From: Bacillota bacterium
GTDB lineage: Bacteria; Bacillota; Clostridia; Christensenellales; SZUA-584
Direction: 5' to 3'
Assembly: GCA_023408075.1 (NCBI GenBank)
Contig: JAEYKW010000042.1
Span: 1-64,000 of the forward strand
Length of the DNA: 64,000 nt
Of this stretch, positions 17,726 through 26,042 are shown one piece after another (the stretch's first letter is position 1; each line of letters begins with the position of its first letter). The notes below the pieces were generated by a model. The model was not told the DNA's origin and ran no database searches. It was given only the letters and a program-made list of their open reading frames with translations. The position numbers were made by a program, and so were the translations under genes.

Positions 17726-19104
17726 TGAGCAAGAAAATGTGGGGCGGCCGCTTCTCGGCGGAAACTGACGCATTGGCGGCCGGCTTTCATTCCTCTATAT
17801 CGTTCGACTGCCGCCTGTACCGCGCGGACATACTCGGCAGCATGGCGCATGCCAAAATGCTGGGCGCCACAGGCATTATCCCGCAGGCCGACAGTGCGCT
17901 GATTACAAAAGGGCTGCAGGGCATTCTCGCCGACATCGAGGCGGGCAGCGTGGCTTTCAATGAACAGGATGAAGACATCCACATGAATATCGAGCGGCTG
18001 TTGACCGAACGCATCGGCGACGCGGGCAAGCGCCTGCACACGGGCCGCAGCCGCAACGACCAAGTGGCGCTCGACGTACGCCTGTTTTTAAAGCAGTCGT
18101 GCGAGGATGTGGACGCGCTGCTGCGCGCGCTGATGGGGACGCTGGCCACGATTGCGGAAGCGCATCTCGACACGATCATGCCCGCGTATACGCATCTGCA
18201 AAAGGCACAGCCCACCACGCTCGCGCACCATATGATGGCGTACGCGCAGATGTTTTACCGCGACGTGCTGCGCTTCGCGTACGCGGCGCATGCGGCGGAC
18301 ATGATGCCGCTTGGGTCGGGCGCACTCTGCGCGACCACGTACCCGCTGGACCGCGACATGGTGGCGAAGGAGCTCGGTTTCATGGGCGTCACACCGAACA
18401 GCATGGACGCCGTGGCCGACCGCGACTGCGTGCTCGACTACATCTATGCCTGCGCGGTCTGCGCAATGCACCTTTCGCGGCTGTCCGAGGAGATCGTGCT
18501 GTGGTCTACCGGCGAGTTCGGCTTCGTGTCGCTCAGCGACGCGTATTCGACGGGCTCGAGCATCATGCCGCAGAAGAAGAACCCCGATATGGCGGAGCTG
18601 ATACGCGGCAAGACAGGCCGCGTTTACGGCGACCTGATAGCGCTGCTGACCACGATGAAGGGGCTGCCGCTCGCATACAACAAGGACATGCAGGAGGACA
18701 AAGAGGCGCTGTTCGACGCGCACGACACTGTATCCGCCTGTCTGCCCGTGATGACGGGCATGCTGCAGACGGCCACTTGGCGCAAGGATACCATGAGAAA
18801 AGCGGCGGGCCTCGGGTTTACGAACGCGACGGACGCGGCGGATTACCTCACAAAAAAGGGCATGCCGTTCCGCGATGCGCATGAGGTGGTCGGCAAGCTC
18901 GTGCTCTACTGTGAGCAAAACGGCAAAGCGATCGACGCGCTGGCGCTTAGCGAGCTGCAAGCGCTCTCCCCCATGTTTGACAGCGACGTGTTCGATTCGC
19001 TCTCACTCGAAAGCTGTGTGCAGCGGCGTGCGGTGTTCGGCGGGCCGAGTGCGGACAGCGTGAAAAAGCATATTGATATGATCAAAGCGTTTATAGGGAA
19101 CTAG
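17725..19104 (+). CDS. argH: Argininosuccinate lyase
   Basis: A 459-aa member of the fumarase/aspartase superfamily that cleaves argininosuccinate to arginine and fumarate. The signature GSSIMPQKKNPD lies near residue 275 and contains the catalytic flexible loop; THLQKAQP and TGRSRNDQ are also conserved. It overlaps argG by one base and is followed by a terminator at 19115-19138. Confidence 0.98.
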   Translation: MSKKMWGGRFSAETDALAAGFHSSISFDCRLYRADILGSMAHAKMLGATGIIPQADSALITKGLQGILADIEAGSVAFNEQDEDIHMNIERLLTERIGDAGKRLHTGRSRNDQVALDVRLFLKQSCEDVDALLRALMGTLATIAEAHLDTIMPAYTHLQKAQPTTLAHHMMAYAQMFYRDVLRFAYAAHAADMMPLGSGALCATTYPLDRDMVAKELGFMGVTPNSMDAVADRDCVLDYIYACAVCAMHLSRLSEEIVLWSTGEFGFVSLSDAYSTGSSIMPQKKNPDMAELIRGKTGRVYGDLIALLTTMKGLPLAYNKDMQEDKEALFDAHDTVSACLPVMTGMLQTATWRKDTMRKAAGLGFTNATDAADYLTKKGMPFRDAHEVVGKLVLYCEQNGKAIDALALSELQALSPMFDSDVFDSLSLESCVQRRAVFGGPSADSVKKHIDMIKAFIGN

Positions 19105-19114
19105 ACGACATCTT

Positions 19115-19145
19115 AAAGGCTGCGGATTCGCAGCCTTTATTGTAT
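19115..19145 (+). terminator. Terminator after argGH
   Basis: A perfect 10-bp stem AAAGGCTGCG/CGCAGCCTTT with a 4-nt loop, followed by a T-rich stretch. Confidence 0.8.
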
Positions 19146-19248
19146 TCACGAGTATTGCGTTCATATACGCCTTCATTATGCAAAAAACTTAGACTCTATT
19201 TTTTCAAAGACTTCCAATCTTTAGATCAGCAAAAAACGGAGGGCTGTT

Positions 19249-19650
19249 ATGGTCAAAGGACTCAGCCATATCACACTCATTGTAAAAAACTTAGACAGAA
19301 CCGCCGCGTTTCTCCAAACTGTTTTTGATGCTGAAGAAGTTTATTCCAGCAATGAAAAGACGTTTTCTCTTTCCAGAGAGATGTTTTTTCTCATTCACGA
19401 TGTCTGGCTTTGCATTATGGAGGGTGAACCGTTGACAGAGCGCACTTATCAACACATCGCATTTGAAATATCAGCGGCAGATTTTGAAACGTACAGATCA
19501 AAAGTGGCGGCGGCGGGCGCTGAGCTGAGACCGGAGCGCCTCCGTGTGGACGGCGAAGGGAGTTCCATTTACTTTTATGATTTTGACAACCACCTCTTTG
19601 AACTGCATACTGGCACTCTCGCGGAACGCTTGGAAAGATATTTAAAATGA
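19249..19650 (+). CDS. fosX: Fosfomycin resistance hydrolase FosX
   Basis: A 133-aa glyoxalase-fold, Mn(II)-dependent enzyme that opens the fosfomycin epoxide with water. It has the same length as Listeria FosX and the same landmark residues: metal ligands H7, H69 and E118, and the general base E44 that separates FosX from FosA/FosB. The stretches GLSHITLIVK, ERTYQHIAF and YFYDFDNHLFELH are family hallmarks. An SD (GGAGGG) precedes the ATG. It is monocistronic, behind the argGH terminator. Such chromosomal fosX genes are common in Firmicutes, so recent transfer need not be assumed. Confidence 0.93.
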   Translation: MVKGLSHITLIVKNLDRTAAFLQTVFDAEEVYSSNEKTFSLSREMFFLIHDVWLCIMEGEPLTERTYQHIAFEISAADFETYRSKVAAAGAELRPERLRVDGEGSSIYFYDFDNHLFELHTGTLAERLERYLK

Positions 19651-19754
19651 GCGCTGCCCTTTTTTGAACTGTCAGGAGGGGGCATATTCCAACTGCCCGA
19701 TAGTTTGATATCACTCGGTTTGCATGAAGTATATGCATTTCTTTTGCCCTGTTC

Positions 19755-19848
19755 AAGGAACGTGAGCGTCTGACAGCGAAGCGGATTGGCTTCTCGCTCT
19801 AAGCTGTGGGATGCTTCAGTCGCTGACGCTCTTTCAGCATGACAATAA
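19755..19848. repeat. Family C repeat, degenerate copy
   Basis: An imperfect inverted repeat ending TGGGATGCTTCAGTCGCTGACGCTC..TCAGCATGAC, recognisably the same family as the copies at 34686, 42391, 46560 and 60686. The rest of the 417-nt gap 19651-20067 contains only the promoter region listed next. Confidence 0.6.
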
Positions 19849-19991
19849 GTTTATGATTTGCGCAGCCTTCAAGTCCCAGTAAGCTTTACTGCCAGTTTTG
19901 AAAATCTGCCGTCGGTCACCCCAGCATTGTCATATTATAATATTTTCCGGTATTTTATGTATTGAACTATGCGGCAGATGATGATACAATC

Positions 19992-20034
19992 TTGACGGTT
20001 AGTTTTAGCTAACTATTGTGCAGTTTCTACTGCA
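19992..20034 (+). promoter_or_regulatory. Promoter with two palindromes before the 20068 gene
   Basis: A -35-like TTGACG (19992-19997) is 16 nt from TATTGT (20014-20019). The palindrome GTTAG-N6-CTAAC (19998-20013) occupies the spacer. A second, TGCAGT-N4-ACTGCA (20019-20034), covers the start point. Dual operators are plausible, but no regulator is adjacent. Confidence 0.45.
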
Positions 20035-20067
20035 TAGATAACGTCAATACAAATTAAGGAGAACGCC

Positions 20068-20565
20068 ATGGTCTTTATCATAGAAAGCATCATCTTAACA
20101 GGTCTGTTCACGTTTTTCGTGCTCAATAGGCTTATGAAGGACCCCATTAAAGGGATTATGTCCTACCCTCCCGCGATTCGAAAGCGGGTTGAGAGCCTGC
20201 CCCAGTATCAAGGAACAATCCATCATGAAGAGCGCGCACATATAGCAAAAAAACTTCTGGCAGCGCCGCTGGCTGCCGCGCTGCTGGCCGCCGCATGCTG
20301 GCTCGGCGGTGCCCGGGACTTTTTATCCGCTTTCCTCTATGGCTTTGGTCTTTTTACAGTCGTTAATTTGTGGGATTTGGTGGTGCTCGACTGGCTTTGG
20401 TTCTGCCGCAGCCAAAGGGTAAGGCTGCCGGGCACGGAAGATATGGTCAAAGAATACCGCGACCCGTGGTTCCATCTGCGCGGATTTTTCAAGGGCTGTG
20501 TGATTTGCGCTGTCATCAGCGCGATTTCCGCCGGTTTGTTGCTGCTGGGAATGCTGATTTTTTAG
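20068..20565 (+). CDS. Polytopic membrane protein of unknown function
   Basis: A 165-aa protein with an N-terminal helix (about 2-22), two central helices (about 66-84 and 87-108) and a C-terminal helix (about 142-164). A basic cytoplasmic-type segment (MKDPIKGIMSYPPAIRKRVESLPQY) follows helix 1, and a conserved-looking VVNLWDLVVLDWLWF lies in the middle. I do not recognise a named family. It has a good SD (AAGGAGA) and its own promoter with palindromes, which suggests inducible single-gene expression. Confidence 0.75.
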   Translation: MVFIIESIILTGLFTFFVLNRLMKDPIKGIMSYPPAIRKRVESLPQYQGTIHHEERAHIAKKLLAAPLAAALLAAACWLGGARDFLSAFLYGFGLFTVVNLWDLVVLDWLWFCRSQRVRLPGTEDMVKEYRDPWFHLRGFFKGCVICAVISAISAGLLLLGMLIF

Positions 20566-20814
20566 GTTGCCGGAATCCGCGCCTTGACGCCAAGCCATAA
20601 AATGGCTATATTGAATGTATATTTCATATGAAGGGAGCCTTGACTTTTGGATATATTTTAACCTGTTGTTCCATCGTTCTGTCCGTACAGTGTGAAGCCG
20701 CTGCATCACAGCGGTTGGTTTCTGGTATGGATTAAATCGGCAGGTTAAGAGTGCAAGGTTCTTTTTCAAAGCGAAACAGCGCGGGCAATATCCCTCGTTT
20801 GTTATGGTTTTTTT

Positions 20815-20856
20815 AAGCCGCCTCAGGTACTCTTGCCTGTTGCGGCTTTTTATTTT
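20815..20856 (+). terminator. Terminator/attenuator-like hairpin
   Basis: The stem AGCCGC..CAGG/CCTG..GCGGCT is followed by TTTTATTTTT. It ends the 20068 transcript or attenuates the DUF1062 gene downstream. The preceding 20566-20814 shows no gene. Confidence 0.6.
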
Positions 20857-20978
20857 TCTAAGGAGATTGTATATGAGAAAACTTACGTTCACTTTGATTC
20901 CGCCATTTTTTCCTTCCCTGATCAAACAAATAATCAGGAAGGAAAGAAAAGCAACTTATACATACGTTTTTTTGGGAG

Positions 20979-21515
20979 GTGGAATTTCTTAATCCTCCCG
21001 AAGCCATCAGACATTGCAAAAAGTGCGGAGAAAAAACGCGATATGCTTCTTCGGGAGCATTCAGAATAAACGCACAGCAAAAATCGCTGGATATCTGGCT
21101 GATATATCGGTGCGTCCACTGTCAGGCAACATGGAATATGGCCGTTTACTCGCGCATCAATCCTAAAAGCATCAGCCATGAACTGCTTGAAGCGTTTACA
21201 AAAAACGATCAGACACTGGCTGAGCGATATGCGATGGATATTGATTTCTTGACAAGGAATGGCACCAAAGCCGAAATGCCGCCGCTGCGTATCATTGGCG
21301 ACAGCGTTGATTTGGTGCATCAGGCCCGCATCATTATACGCAGTGCATACCCGATGAAAATCAAAGTGTCAAAAGTTCTACGCGAAAAACTGTCTCTGTC
21401 TAAGAAACTGTTTGACCAACTGGCGGATGACGGTCAACTGCTGCTTGAAAACGGCGCAGATATACGTAGAGCCTATGTACAGCGCGAAACAATTATCATC
21501 GTAACGGGCATCTAA
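20979..21515 (+). CDS. DUF1062 domain protein
   Basis: A 178-aa cytosolic protein of unknown function. Two CxxC pairs (CKKCG near 13-17 and CVHC near 45-48) suggest a zinc site. The conserved core GAFRINAQQKSLDIWLIYRC..CQATWN is the DUF1062 signature. The C-terminal half resembles an RNA/DNA-binding-like fold only vaguely. The GTG at 20979 overlaps the only SD-like sequence (GGGAGG), so the true start is uncertain. The frame continues upstream with TFFWE, which fits the usual family N-terminus, back to a stop at 20931 without a standard start. A separate 39-aa ORF with a good SD begins at 20873 in another frame. Confidence 0.75.
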   Translation: MEFLNPPEAIRHCKKCGEKTRYASSGAFRINAQQKSLDIWLIYRCVHCQATWNMAVYSRINPKSISHELLEAFTKNDQTLAERYAMDIDFLTRNGTKAEMPPLRIIGDSVDLVHQARIIIRSAYPMKIKVSKVLREKLSLSKKLFDQLADDGQLLLENGADIRRAYVQRETIIIVTGI

Positions 21516-21534
21516 ACCTTCGCATTTTCCAAAG

Positions 21535-21596
21535 GAGGCGGCGCACAGCCTGCGCCGCCTCTTTTATGTTCACCCGTTTTTACGGGTTTTTTTGTA
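21535..21596 (+). terminator. Double terminator after the DUF1062 gene
   Basis: The strong stem GAGGCGGCGCA/TGCGCCGCCTC (21535-21561) is followed by TTTTA. A second hairpin, ACCCGT-TTTT-ACGGGT (21572-21587), is followed by T7. It lies between convergent genes and may serve both. Confidence 0.85.
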
Positions 21597-21604
21597 ACCG
21601 TCAG

Positions 21605-21979
21605 TCATCGATGCTCGCGTATCCACCGCAGCAGCTGCCCCTGCGTCATCTCTCCTCGTTCGATACTGCGGGCCGCCTCAACAATTGCGTCATCCCTGCA
21701 GTGCAGCGCCACGCCGTTGATTTCCAGCAGCGTGAGCATCGCGAGCATGCCGACGCGCGTATTGCCGCTCTTAAACGGCCTGCCGTCAATAATGCCGTAC
21801 GCAAGCCGCGCGGCTTTGGCTTCCAAGCCGCGGTAAACATCCTCGCCGTCAAAGGTCTGCCACGGCGCATTCACGATTTCCTCCAGCAGCGCTTCGTCAC
21901 GAATTGCCGCTGCGCGTCCGGTCTCCACCGCAAGCAGCGCGTTCATGGCCTTCACTTGAGCAAGGCTCAGCCGTTTCAC
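21605..21979 (-). CDS. Doc/Fic-fold toxin-like protein with altered active-site motif
   Basis: A 124-aa member of the death-on-curing (Doc) branch of the Fic superfamily. The family motif HPFxDGNKR is here G-R67-P-F-K-S71-G-N73-T-R75, so the catalytic His is Arg, the Asp is Ser and the Lys is Thr. Doc toxins phosphorylate EF-Tu; this version would not be expected to do so by the standard mechanism. It overlaps the upstream Phd-like antitoxin gene by 4 nt (ATGA). It could be an inactive relic, a regulator, or a variant with another chemistry. Confidence 0.8.
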   Translation of the reverse strand: MKRLSLAQVKAMNALLAVETGRAAAIRDEALLEEIVNAPWQTFDGEDVYRGLEAKAARLAYGIIDGRPFKSGNTRVGMLAMLTLLEINGVALHCRDDAIVEAARSIERGEMTQGQLLRWIREHR

Positions 21980-22218
21980 AGTTCCTCAAAGGCGCGGTGG
22001 TGCTTGTCAATCAGCGCCAGCGCAATGCGCATCGCTTTTTCGTCTTCCGCCGTCTGATCACGCTGATAGTCGCGAAACTCGGTCACAACATAGCGCGGCA
22101 CATCATTGCTGGAGATGACCGCCATGCCGCTTTCGTCCACCAATTTTGCCACACGCGAAAAATCCTCGGTCGCTTCGGCGATGGATACCATGTGATTGGT
22201 ATTGATTTTCAAAGCCAC
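21976..22218 (-). CDS. Phd/YefM family antitoxin
   Basis: An 80-aa Phd-type antitoxin. The N-terminal DNA-binding part (MVSIAEATEDFSRVAKLVDESGMAVISSNDVPRYVV) is typical; the acidic helical C-terminus would bind the toxin. A 4-nt overlap with the Doc-like gene means coupled translation, antitoxin first, the classic order. Autoregulation is expected for the family. Confidence 0.88.
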   Translation of the reverse strand: MALKINTNHMVSIAEATEDFSRVAKLVDESGMAVISSNDVPRYVVTEFRDYQRDQTAEDEKAMRIALALIDKHHRAFEEL

Positions 22219-22273
22219 ACCTCCCCAGTTGCTAGTATGCGCAGCAAATCAGGCAAATATGGCCTTCAATCGG

Positions 22274-22687
22274 CTATTTCTCGTTCTGCGCGCAGATGTC
22301 GCAGGCGCCCCGGTGCATACAGATGAGACCGCCGCATGTCGGGCACGTCCACTGCGCCCGCTGCTTTTCAAGGAGTGCTTCCATCCCTTGTCTGCGAATC
22401 GTTTCCTGAATGTCTCTGATATCGGTTGCGTATTTTGTTCTGTAGCGCTTATCGAGCGCTTTGAGCTTCGCACACGGATAACTGTCGCAAACATAACAAA
22501 AGTCTGTCGCGCCGCCCTCTCGCTTATCGCAGTTTCTGATGATACAGCGCTGACAGGCGTTCGACAGGTTATCGTTGCTGCGGCAGCCGCCGCACGTGCT
22601 CTTCTGGCGCATGTGCGCATAACAAACCGTGCAGTTGATACCGCACGGTGCGATCATATCCGCACGAAAAATACTTTTCACAGGCAC
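22274..22687 (-). CDS. DUF3795 cysteine-rich protein
   Basis: A 137-aa protein with many cysteines: MIAPCGINCTVCYAHMR, CGGCR, CQRCIIRNC, FCYVCDSYPC, then a C-terminal CPTCGG...CMHRGACDIC. The first part is the DUF3795 signature. It probably binds zinc or an Fe-S cluster; no reaction is known. The start is GTG, either at 22687 or 22681; a long G-rich SD (GGGGGGAGG) lies 4 or 10 nt upstream respectively. No operon partner is seen. Confidence 0.82.
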   Translation of the reverse strand: MPVKSIFRADMIAPCGINCTVCYAHMRQKSTCGGCRSNDNLSNACQRCIIRNCDKREGGATDFCYVCDSYPCAKLKALDKRYRTKYATDIRDIQETIRRQGMEALLEKQRAQWTCPTCGGLICMHRGACDICAQNEK

Positions 22688-22992
22688 CGGGCCTCCCCCC
22701 TCTGCGTTAGCTGTATCTTAACACAAATCAAACCAGAAATTAACTCTATCTATTCGGTAAAAGTATGTTACAATAGCAACATGAAGCGCAACTTGACAGT
22801 GACAACGCTATCCGTCACGAAAAGGCGGCGAATACAGCTGCCGGTATATGTTTCTCGCTTCATGGCTAATATAAGTCTCAGGCGTTACGTGGGCTCAGCA
22901 GAGCGGCGTAGCGTTTTTTAGACTGAGGGCAAAAGAGAGAAAGCGGGCAACAACCCGCACAAATATTAAATTTATTAAAGGAGGCAGGCACT

Positions 22993-23838
22993 ATGCCCGC
23001 ATATTTGACACACAGAGCCGCCGGAGAACGGGTGCTTGGGCAGCTTGGCAGCGGCGTCGTCCCGCATAAAATGGCGTATTTTCTTGGCTGTCAGGGCCCG
23101 GATATCCTTTTTTTCCGCAACTATCAGCCGTGGCTGTCGTCCAAGGACAGCCTCTCGCTGGCGATTGCGATGCACAGCGATAACGTAAGAAGTGAGATGA
23201 CAAACGCGCTGGAATTCGTACGTGAATACGATGGAAAAGATAAGGACGAACTCGTTTCGTACATATCAGGGTTTATCACGCATTACGCGATCGACAAGAA
23301 CGCGCATCCGTTTGTGTACGACAAAGCCGGCAAGGACACCAACGCCCACCACGGCATCGAGTTTATGTGGGATAGCTACACGGCCAAGGAGCAGTGGGAC
23401 ATCGACCCGCAGCAATTTAATGCACCCGCCGAGATTCTGTATGACGATGTCGGCGTCGGCATCTGCGCGTGGTACAAAACCGTTGCCAACGATGTTTATT
23501 CGAAGGTGATCTCGCTCGACGTGGTGAGGCAGGCCCAGCGGCATTTCGCCAAGGCCAAAAAGGCGCTCGCCGATATCAACCTCGCGGGCAAGGTGCTGAT
23601 TCATATCGTGAGTGCCACAACGGGTTTTGACGCGCGGCGCATGCTGTATCCCGAAAAGCGCGACGAAACGTGGTTCAGTAAAGAGGAATACGTGAACATG
23701 CAGGAGATGATCACCAAGGGCGTGAATGAGAGCTGCGATATGATTCGCTTCGCGCTTGAGTACATGGGCGGCCAGCCGCAGGAACTGCCTGAATGGTTTG
23801 GGGACTTGAACTTCGCGGGCAGCATCGTGACCGCGTAA
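22993..23838 (+). CDS. Zinc-dependent phospholipase C family protein
   Basis: A 281-aa protein that opens MPAYLTHRAAGE with FLGCQGPDILFF near residue 31. It contains histidines spaced as in the Zn_dep_PLPC (S1/P1-nuclease-like) fold: H7, H61, HYAIDKNAHP and HHGIEFMWD. There is no signal peptide, so it differs from secreted phospholipases; such cytoplasmic clostridial members have no tested activity. A good SD (AAAGGAGG) lies before the ATG. The 305-nt gap upstream (22688-22992) holds a weak -10 (TACAAT near 22768) and a small GCGGG/CCCGC hairpin at about 22942, otherwise nothing recognised. Confidence 0.8.
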   Translation: MPAYLTHRAAGERVLGQLGSGVVPHKMAYFLGCQGPDILFFRNYQPWLSSKDSLSLAIAMHSDNVRSEMTNALEFVREYDGKDKDELVSYISGFITHYAIDKNAHPFVYDKAGKDTNAHHGIEFMWDSYTAKEQWDIDPQQFNAPAEILYDDVGVGICAWYKTVANDVYSKVISLDVVRQAQRHFAKAKKALADINLAGKVLIHIVSATTGFDARRMLYPEKRDETWFSKEEYVNMQEMITKGVNESCDMIRFALEYMGGQPQELPEWFGDLNFAGSIVTA

Positions 23839-23893
23839 AGCACATATGACATGATTAAAGGCGGACATTCGGCCTCCATATCCCCCCCATCCC

Positions 23894-24015
23894 GTCATGC
23901 TGAACGGAACGTGAGTGAAGTGACTACGAAGTGGAATAGCATCCCATGGTGAAACGCTTTAAACATGGGATGCCAGTCCACTATGTAATAGTCGCTTACG
24001 CTCAAGCGGAATAAC
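23894..24015. repeat. Family C repeat
   Basis: An imperfect long palindrome starting GTCATGCTGAACGG, with central ATCCCATGG..TTTAAACATGGGAT and a decayed right end (GTCGCTTACGCTCAAGCGGAATAAC). It is the first part of an 868-nt gene-free, repeat-filled stretch. Confidence 0.7.
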
Positions 24016-24089
24016 AATTGGAATCTCGTCAGCAACCTGAAGGCCGGGATAACCGGTCTTTTTTGTTGCGTTGTTATAATTGCATGAAC

Positions 24090-24640
24090 ACAGCGGCGCG
24101 CGTGGAAATCGCGCCCTACAGAAATCTCGCTCGATAAGATGGACCGTAGGGCGCGGCATCCCTGACGCGCCGCCATCTGCATTTGCAACATGAAGCGTAG
24201 GGATCGACCTCCGTGTCGATCCGCATTCTTTTCTCTGACACTGGCGCGCGCACCCCATTTGGGGCGCAAGCGACTGTTCCCTCGTATTCGTGTTTTTATG
24301 TAGAGCGCGGCATCCCTGACGCGCCTGAAAATGCCATTGGCGCGCTTGGGAAATCGCGCCCTACGAAAATCGCAACCGGCATCCTCATCTGCTCATGCCG
24401 ACGGCACGCTTAGAAAATCGTGTCCTACGAAAATCGTGTCTGTGGAAATCGCATTCTGCTCGACTGTAAAACGAAAATTCAGAACCTTCCTCGCTTCGCT
24501 CGTCATGCGGGCGATCACTGATCGCCCCTACACTGCCGCATGCTTGAGAAATCGCGCCCTACAAAAATGGCACCGGACAAAATCCCGCCTGACAATATGG
24601 ACCGTTGCCGAAAAGGGCGGGCCTGGAAACCCGCCCCTAC
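24090..24640. repeat. Family D repeat cluster (GCGCGGCATCCCTGACGCGCC / AAATCGCGCCCTAC type)
   Basis: At least eight fragments recur here, such as GAAATCGCGCCCTAC (about 24106, 24350, 24550), GCGCGGCATCCCTGACGCGCC (about 24150, 24304), GATCGACCTCCGTGTCGATC (24200) and GGGCGGGCCTGGAAACCCGCC (24616). All are short palindromes of the GTAGGGGCG type. No ORF with coding character lies in 23839-24690. Confidence 0.65.
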
Positions 24641-24645
24641 AAATA

Positions 24646-24686
24646 CAAAAAAGGAACGACCATTACATTTATCGATGATCGTTCCT
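24646..24686 (-). terminator. Terminator after proA
   Basis: On the minus strand AGGAACGATC pairs with GTCGTTCCT, and a T-run (TTTTTT) follows. Confidence 0.8.
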
Positions 24687-24706
24687 CATTAATTCTTAAC
24701 TCTTCG

Positions 24707-25942
24707 TTATCTGACCTGTCCATTGCCGCGAATGATGTACTTGATCGTCGTGAGCTCTTTGAGGCCCATCGGGCCGCGCGCGTGCAGCTTCTGCGTGCTG
24801 ATGCCGATCTCCGCGCCGAAGCCGAACTCGTTGCCGTCCGTGAAGCGCGTGGACGCGTTCACATATACCGCCGCCGCATCGACGCAGTCTAAAAACGTCT
24901 CGGCGCTTTTGTAGCTCTCCGTCACAATCGCTTCGGAATGCTTCGTGCCGTATTTGTTGATATGGTCGATCGCTTCGTCAAGGCTGCGAACCACCTTGAC
25001 CGCGAGTATATAATCGTTGTACTCGGTGTAATAATCCTCTTCGGTCGCCGCGTTCACGCTGATAATCGCGCGCGTCTTCTCGCAGCCGCGCAGCTCCACA
25101 CCCTCAAGCTTTTTCTGCATCATGGGCAGGAAGCCTTTGGCCACCGCTTCGTGCACAAGCAGCGATTCCGCCGCATTGCAGACCGACGGACGGCTCATCT
25201 TCGCGTTGCGGATGATACTCACGCCCATGTCAAGGTCGGCGCTCTCGTCGATATACACATGGCAGTTGCCCGTTCCCGTCTCGATCACGGGCACCGTCGC
25301 GTTCTTGACGACCGACTGAATGAGCCCCGCGCCGCCGCGCGGTATCAGCACGTCAATCACGCCGTTGAGCCCCATCATGTATGTCGCGGCCTCGCGCGAC
25401 GTATCGTCGATCAGCTGTATCGCATCTTCCGGCAACCCCGCCGAGGCGACCGCTTTGCGCAGCACGTTCACCACCGCGATGTTGGAATTTATCGCGTCGC
25501 TGCCGCCGCGCAGCACCGTCGCGTTACCTGTTTTGAGGCAAAGCCCCGCCGCGTCGGAGGTCACATTCGGGCGCGCTTCGTAGATGATGCCGACCACGCC
25601 GAGCGGCACGCGCTTGGTGCCTATCGAAAGCCCGTTCGGGCGCAGCGACGTATGCGTGACCTCGCCCACGGGATCGTCAAGACGCGCCACGCTCTCAAGG
25701 CCCTGCGCCATGCCTTCAATGCGCGCTTCGCTGAGTGCCAGCCTGTCGAGCATCGCCTTGGACGTGCCTTTTTGCCGCCCCACTTCGAGATCCCTTTCGT
25801 TCTCGGCGAGAATATACGCCGTATTGTCGCGCAGCGCCTGCGCCATCGCGAAAAGCGCTTCGTTTTTCTTCACGCTGCCCATGCAGTTCAGCACCGCCGA
25901 TGCGGCCCTGGCTGCCTGCGCTTTTTCCAGAACGTGCTGCAT
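24707..25942 (-). CDS. proA: Glutamate-5-semialdehyde dehydrogenase (gamma-glutamyl phosphate reductase)
   Basis: A 411-aa NADPH-dependent aldehyde-dehydrogenase-fold enzyme, the second step of proline synthesis. Visible are the cofactor segment NVTSDAAGLCLKTGNATVLRGG, the PRGGAGLIQ loop, and the catalytic cysteine in RPSVCNAAE. The ATG at 25942 has a GGAGGG SD; the upstream in-frame GTG at 25948 overlaps that SD. proB is not adjacent, which is unusual because proBA are often paired. A terminator follows at 24646-24686. Confidence 0.97.
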   Translation of the reverse strand: MQHVLEKAQAARAASAVLNCMGSVKKNEALFAMAQALRDNTAYILAENERDLEVGRQKGTSKAMLDRLALSEARIEGMAQGLESVARLDDPVGEVTHTSLRPNGLSIGTKRVPLGVVGIIYEARPNVTSDAAGLCLKTGNATVLRGGSDAINSNIAVVNVLRKAVASAGLPEDAIQLIDDTSREAATYMMGLNGVIDVLIPRGGAGLIQSVVKNATVPVIETGTGNCHVYIDESADLDMGVSIIRNAKMSRPSVCNAAESLLVHEAVAKGFLPMMQKKLEGVELRGCEKTRAIISVNAATEEDYYTEYNDYILAVKVVRSLDEAIDHINKYGTKHSEAIVTESYKSAETFLDCVDAAAVYVNASTRFTDGNEFGFGAEIGISTQKLHARGPMGLKELTTIKYIIRGNGQVR

Positions 25943-25992
25943 AGCCACCCTCCATCCGATTCATGCAAACTTTTTTGACATTATAACACCAA

Positions 25993-26021
25993 TTGCATAC
26001 AAAGTCACGCCGTTGTATAAT
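25993..26021 (+). promoter_or_regulatory. Promoter of rqcH
   Basis: TTGCAT (25993-25998), a 17-nt spacer and TATAAT (26016-26021), just before the SD and ATG at 26043. Confidence 0.7.
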
Positions 26022-26042
26022 ATGACCTTACGGAGGAAGAAC

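Noticed and set aside
18088..18960. A 290-aa Arg/His-rich ORF antisense to argH
   Set aside because: It lies wholly within argH on the other strand and shows no family signature; typical GC-bias shadow.
22781..22921. A 46-aa plus-strand ORF (MKRNLTV...) before the phospholipase-like gene
   Set aside because: No SD is seen and no conservation can be judged; too weak to list as a gene.
24090..24640. Possible CRISPR-like array because of many short repeats
   Set aside because: Repeat spacing is irregular, units are palindromic and differ in sequence, there are no unique equal-length spacers, and no cas genes lie nearby.
25584..26042. N-terminal extension of the RqcH reading frame upstream of 26043
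   Set aside because: It runs antisense through proA and past a good promoter and SD that precede the ATG at 26043.
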